Assembly (NCBI GenBank): GCA_937904535.1 | Contig: CALELC010000011.1 | Coordinates: 1 to 6,040, forward strand | DNA: 6,040 nt | Direction: 5' to 3' | Origin: an uncultured Planctomycetaceae bacterium | GTDB lineage: Bacteria > Planctomycetota > Planctomycetia > Pirellulales > Pirellulaceae | Shown here: in pieces, positions 4,609-6,040 of the stretch | Layout: the number at the start of each line of letters is the position of its first letter | Numbering within the stretch: position 1 is the first letter of the stretch | Notes under the pieces: generated by a model | The model's database searches: none | Told to the model about the DNA's origin: nothing | Seen by the model: the letters and a program-made list of their open reading frames with translations, nothing else | Translations under genes and position numbers: made by a program

Positions 4609-6040
4609 GCGAACCGATGACGACGCATGCGAGCCGCCGCAGCCCGCTGCTGATAGGTGCCGTGTTTGTAGCCACCATGATCGCGACGGTCGTGGTGATC
4701 TTCGTCCTGGTGCGAATGTTCGAGCACCGCCAAGCCGCTCGTTCACGATTCTTACGGACCGTCGAATTAACGGAGGTCAGCACCGATCCGAGACCTTGGG
4801 GGTTGAACTGGCCGCATCACTATGACCAGTACCTGCTGACCGCTGGCGAGAAATTCTACGGTGGCTCAGAGGCGCTGCCCGAGAGCAAACTGGAACTTCA
4901 ACCGTGGCTGAAACGGTTGTATGCCGGCTACGCCTTTTCGATCGACTATCGGGAAGCTCGTGGGCATGCTTACATGCTTTACGACCAGCTGGTCACCGAG
5001 CGGGTCCATCAGCGTCCGCAGGCGGGCGCCTGTTTGCATTGTCACGCCTCGGCGACGGTGCTGTACCGCAAAACTGGCCTCGAGGCACTCGGTGAGCCGG
5101 CTGAGCCCGAGGATCTGGCCGCGGCGTTCAACATGTCAGCCGTGATCCGCGGCTTTCAGGAACTCAGTCGCCAACCTTATCACGATGTTCTGGCCAAGTT
5201 GACTCAGATGCCTGATGGCACACCCAAGGCCAAAGACGATCAGCCCGTCTTTCCCGCGCCGCCGCTGGAGGGCTTCGGAGATCGTGAGTCTCAGCTGGGC
5301 GATCGCGACCCGCACTCGTTTGATATGAGCCAAGCCCATCCGGTCAGCTGCATCGACTGCCATGATCCCGAGACGATGGCGCTTCGGGTCACTCGGCCAG
5401 GGTTCGTGCTGGCGATGCGAGGGCTCGCCGAAAGCGACGATCCATTGCCACATCTCCCGAGCCTTGCTCGCTGGCGAGCCGGCGATCGCAAGACGCCGTA
5501 CGATCCGAACACCATGGCCAGCCGGCAGGAAATGCGCAGCTTCACCTGCGGGCAGTGTCACGTCGAGTACTACTGTGCCTCCGGCGATGTGTTGGTGTAC
5601 CCGTGGGACAACGGACTACAAATCGAACAGTTAGAAGCGTTCTGGGAGAATCGCAAGTTCCCCGACGGCGGCGAGTTCTATGACTACGTGCATGCCGAAA
5701 CCGGGGCCAAGGTCTTCAAAGCCCAGCACCCGGAGTTTGAACTTTGGAACCAAGGCGTTCATGCCCGAGCCGGCGTGTCTTGCGCCGACTGCCACATGGC
5801 GTACGAGCGACAGGGGGCGATGAAGCTCAGCAACCACAACGTCCGCAGCCCGATGATGAACGTCAACAATGCTTGTCAGATCTGTCATCACGTCGCGGAG
5901 CAAGAACTGCGCGACCGCGTGCTTACGATTCAAAATCGCACGGTCGAACTCCGCGAACGAGCGGGCGCGGCAATGACCGAGATGCTCGACGATATTGTGC
6001 TCAGCCAAGAAGCTGGCGTTACCGCCGAGCAGTTGGAAAA
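4605..6040 (+). CDS. nrfA: Cytochrome c nitrite reductase catalytic subunit NrfA (ammonia-forming), 3' truncated by window
   Basis: NrfA reduces nitrite to ammonium with six electrons. The first 478 residues are visible and the frame is open at the right edge. An apparent membrane segment lies at about 14-37. Five heme motifs follow: CLHCH (143-147), CIDCH (249-253), CGQCH (315-319), CADCH (393-397) and CQICH (424-428). Compared from memory with E. coli NrfA, the active-site Arg is in ARGHAY (Arg119), the catalytic Tyr and calcium-binding Glu in CHVEYY (Glu321, Tyr322), further calcium ligands in FKAQHPE (Lys372, Gln374), the active-site His in QGVHAR (His386), and a distal heme ligand in LSNHNV (His411). 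The first motif is CXXCH where most NrfA have CXXCK. Hemes 1 and 2 are separated by about 100 residues, far more than in E. coli. The start overlaps the nrfH stop; only the C-terminal helices are missing. Confidence 0.95.
   Translation, partial: MSEPMTTHASRRSPLLIGAVFVATMIATVVVIFVLVRMFEHRQAARSRFLRTVELTEVSTDPRPWGLNWPHHYDQYLLTAGEKFYGGSEALPESKLELQPWLKRLYAGYAFSIDYREARGHAYMLYDQLVTERVHQRPQAGACLHCHASATVLYRKTGLEALGEPAEPEDLAAAFNMSAVIRGFQELSRQPYHDVLAKLTQMPDGTPKAKDDQPVFPAPPLEGFGDRESQLGDRDPHSFDMSQAHPVSCIDCHDPETMALRVTRPGFVLAMRGLAESDDPLPHLPSLARWRAGDRKTPYDPNTMASRQEMRSFTCGQCHVEYYCASGDVLVYPWDNGLQIEQLEAFWENRKFPDGGEFYDYVHAETGAKVFKAQHPEFELWNQGVHARAGVSCADCHMAYERQGAMKLSNHNVRSPMMNVNNACQICHHVAEQELRDRVLTIQNRTVELRERAGAAMTEMLDDIVLSQEAGVTAEQLE

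Overview
The window looks like chromosomal DNA from a Planctomycete, probably a Rhodopirellula/Pirellula-type relative. This is inferred from gene content: a GC-rich genome by eye, a DUF5722-like sugar-hydrolase-type protein, an unusually long PurQ, an nrfHA nitrite-ammonification pair with a CXXCH first heme, weak or absent Shine-Dalgarno sequences, and GC-rich hairpin repeats between genes. No rRNA, tRNA, CRISPR array, transposase or phage gene was recognised.

Left part (1-1373, + strand). The window opens inside the 3' end of a DUF5722-like gene. It is followed by a perfect terminator-like hairpin and a 193-bp gap rich in nested inverted repeats. Next comes purQ, the glutaminase subunit of FGAM synthase (purine biosynthesis), with no purS or purL neighbour in view.

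Middle (1374-2213). purQ converges with a small minus-strand DCC-family (DUF393) thiol-disulfide oxidoreductase-like gene. The space between their 3' ends holds four identical 24-nt palindromic units. They are arranged as a duplicated 73-bp dimer, followed by a separate strong hairpin just past the DCC stop codon. The DCC gene diverges from the next plus-strand gene.

Centre (2214-3872, + strand). A 552-residue membrane protein of unknown function has three N-terminal membrane segments, a long Gln/Met-rich coiled coil and a four-cysteine CXXC-x4-CXXC motif. Its layout recalls the DUF4175/TIGR02302 proteins, but I cannot assign a role.

Right part (3873-6040, + strand). A 271-bp gap contains a 22-bp tandem repeat, hairpins and a candidate CRP/FNR-type operator with a -10 box. 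It leads into nrfH and nrfA, which overlap by ATGA. NrfH (membrane tetraheme quinol dehydrogenase) would pass electrons from the quinone pool to NrfA (pentaheme nitrite reductase), which reduces nitrite to ammonium outside the cytoplasmic membrane. NrfA runs off the right edge. It has CXXCH instead of CXXCK at the active-site heme, a large insertion between hemes 1 and 2, and an N-terminal segment that looks like an uncleaved anchor.

No clearly new multi-gene system is visible. The points most worth a second look are the variant NrfA, the duplicated hairpin array, the uncharacterised coiled-coil/CXXC membrane protein and the candidate nrf control region.
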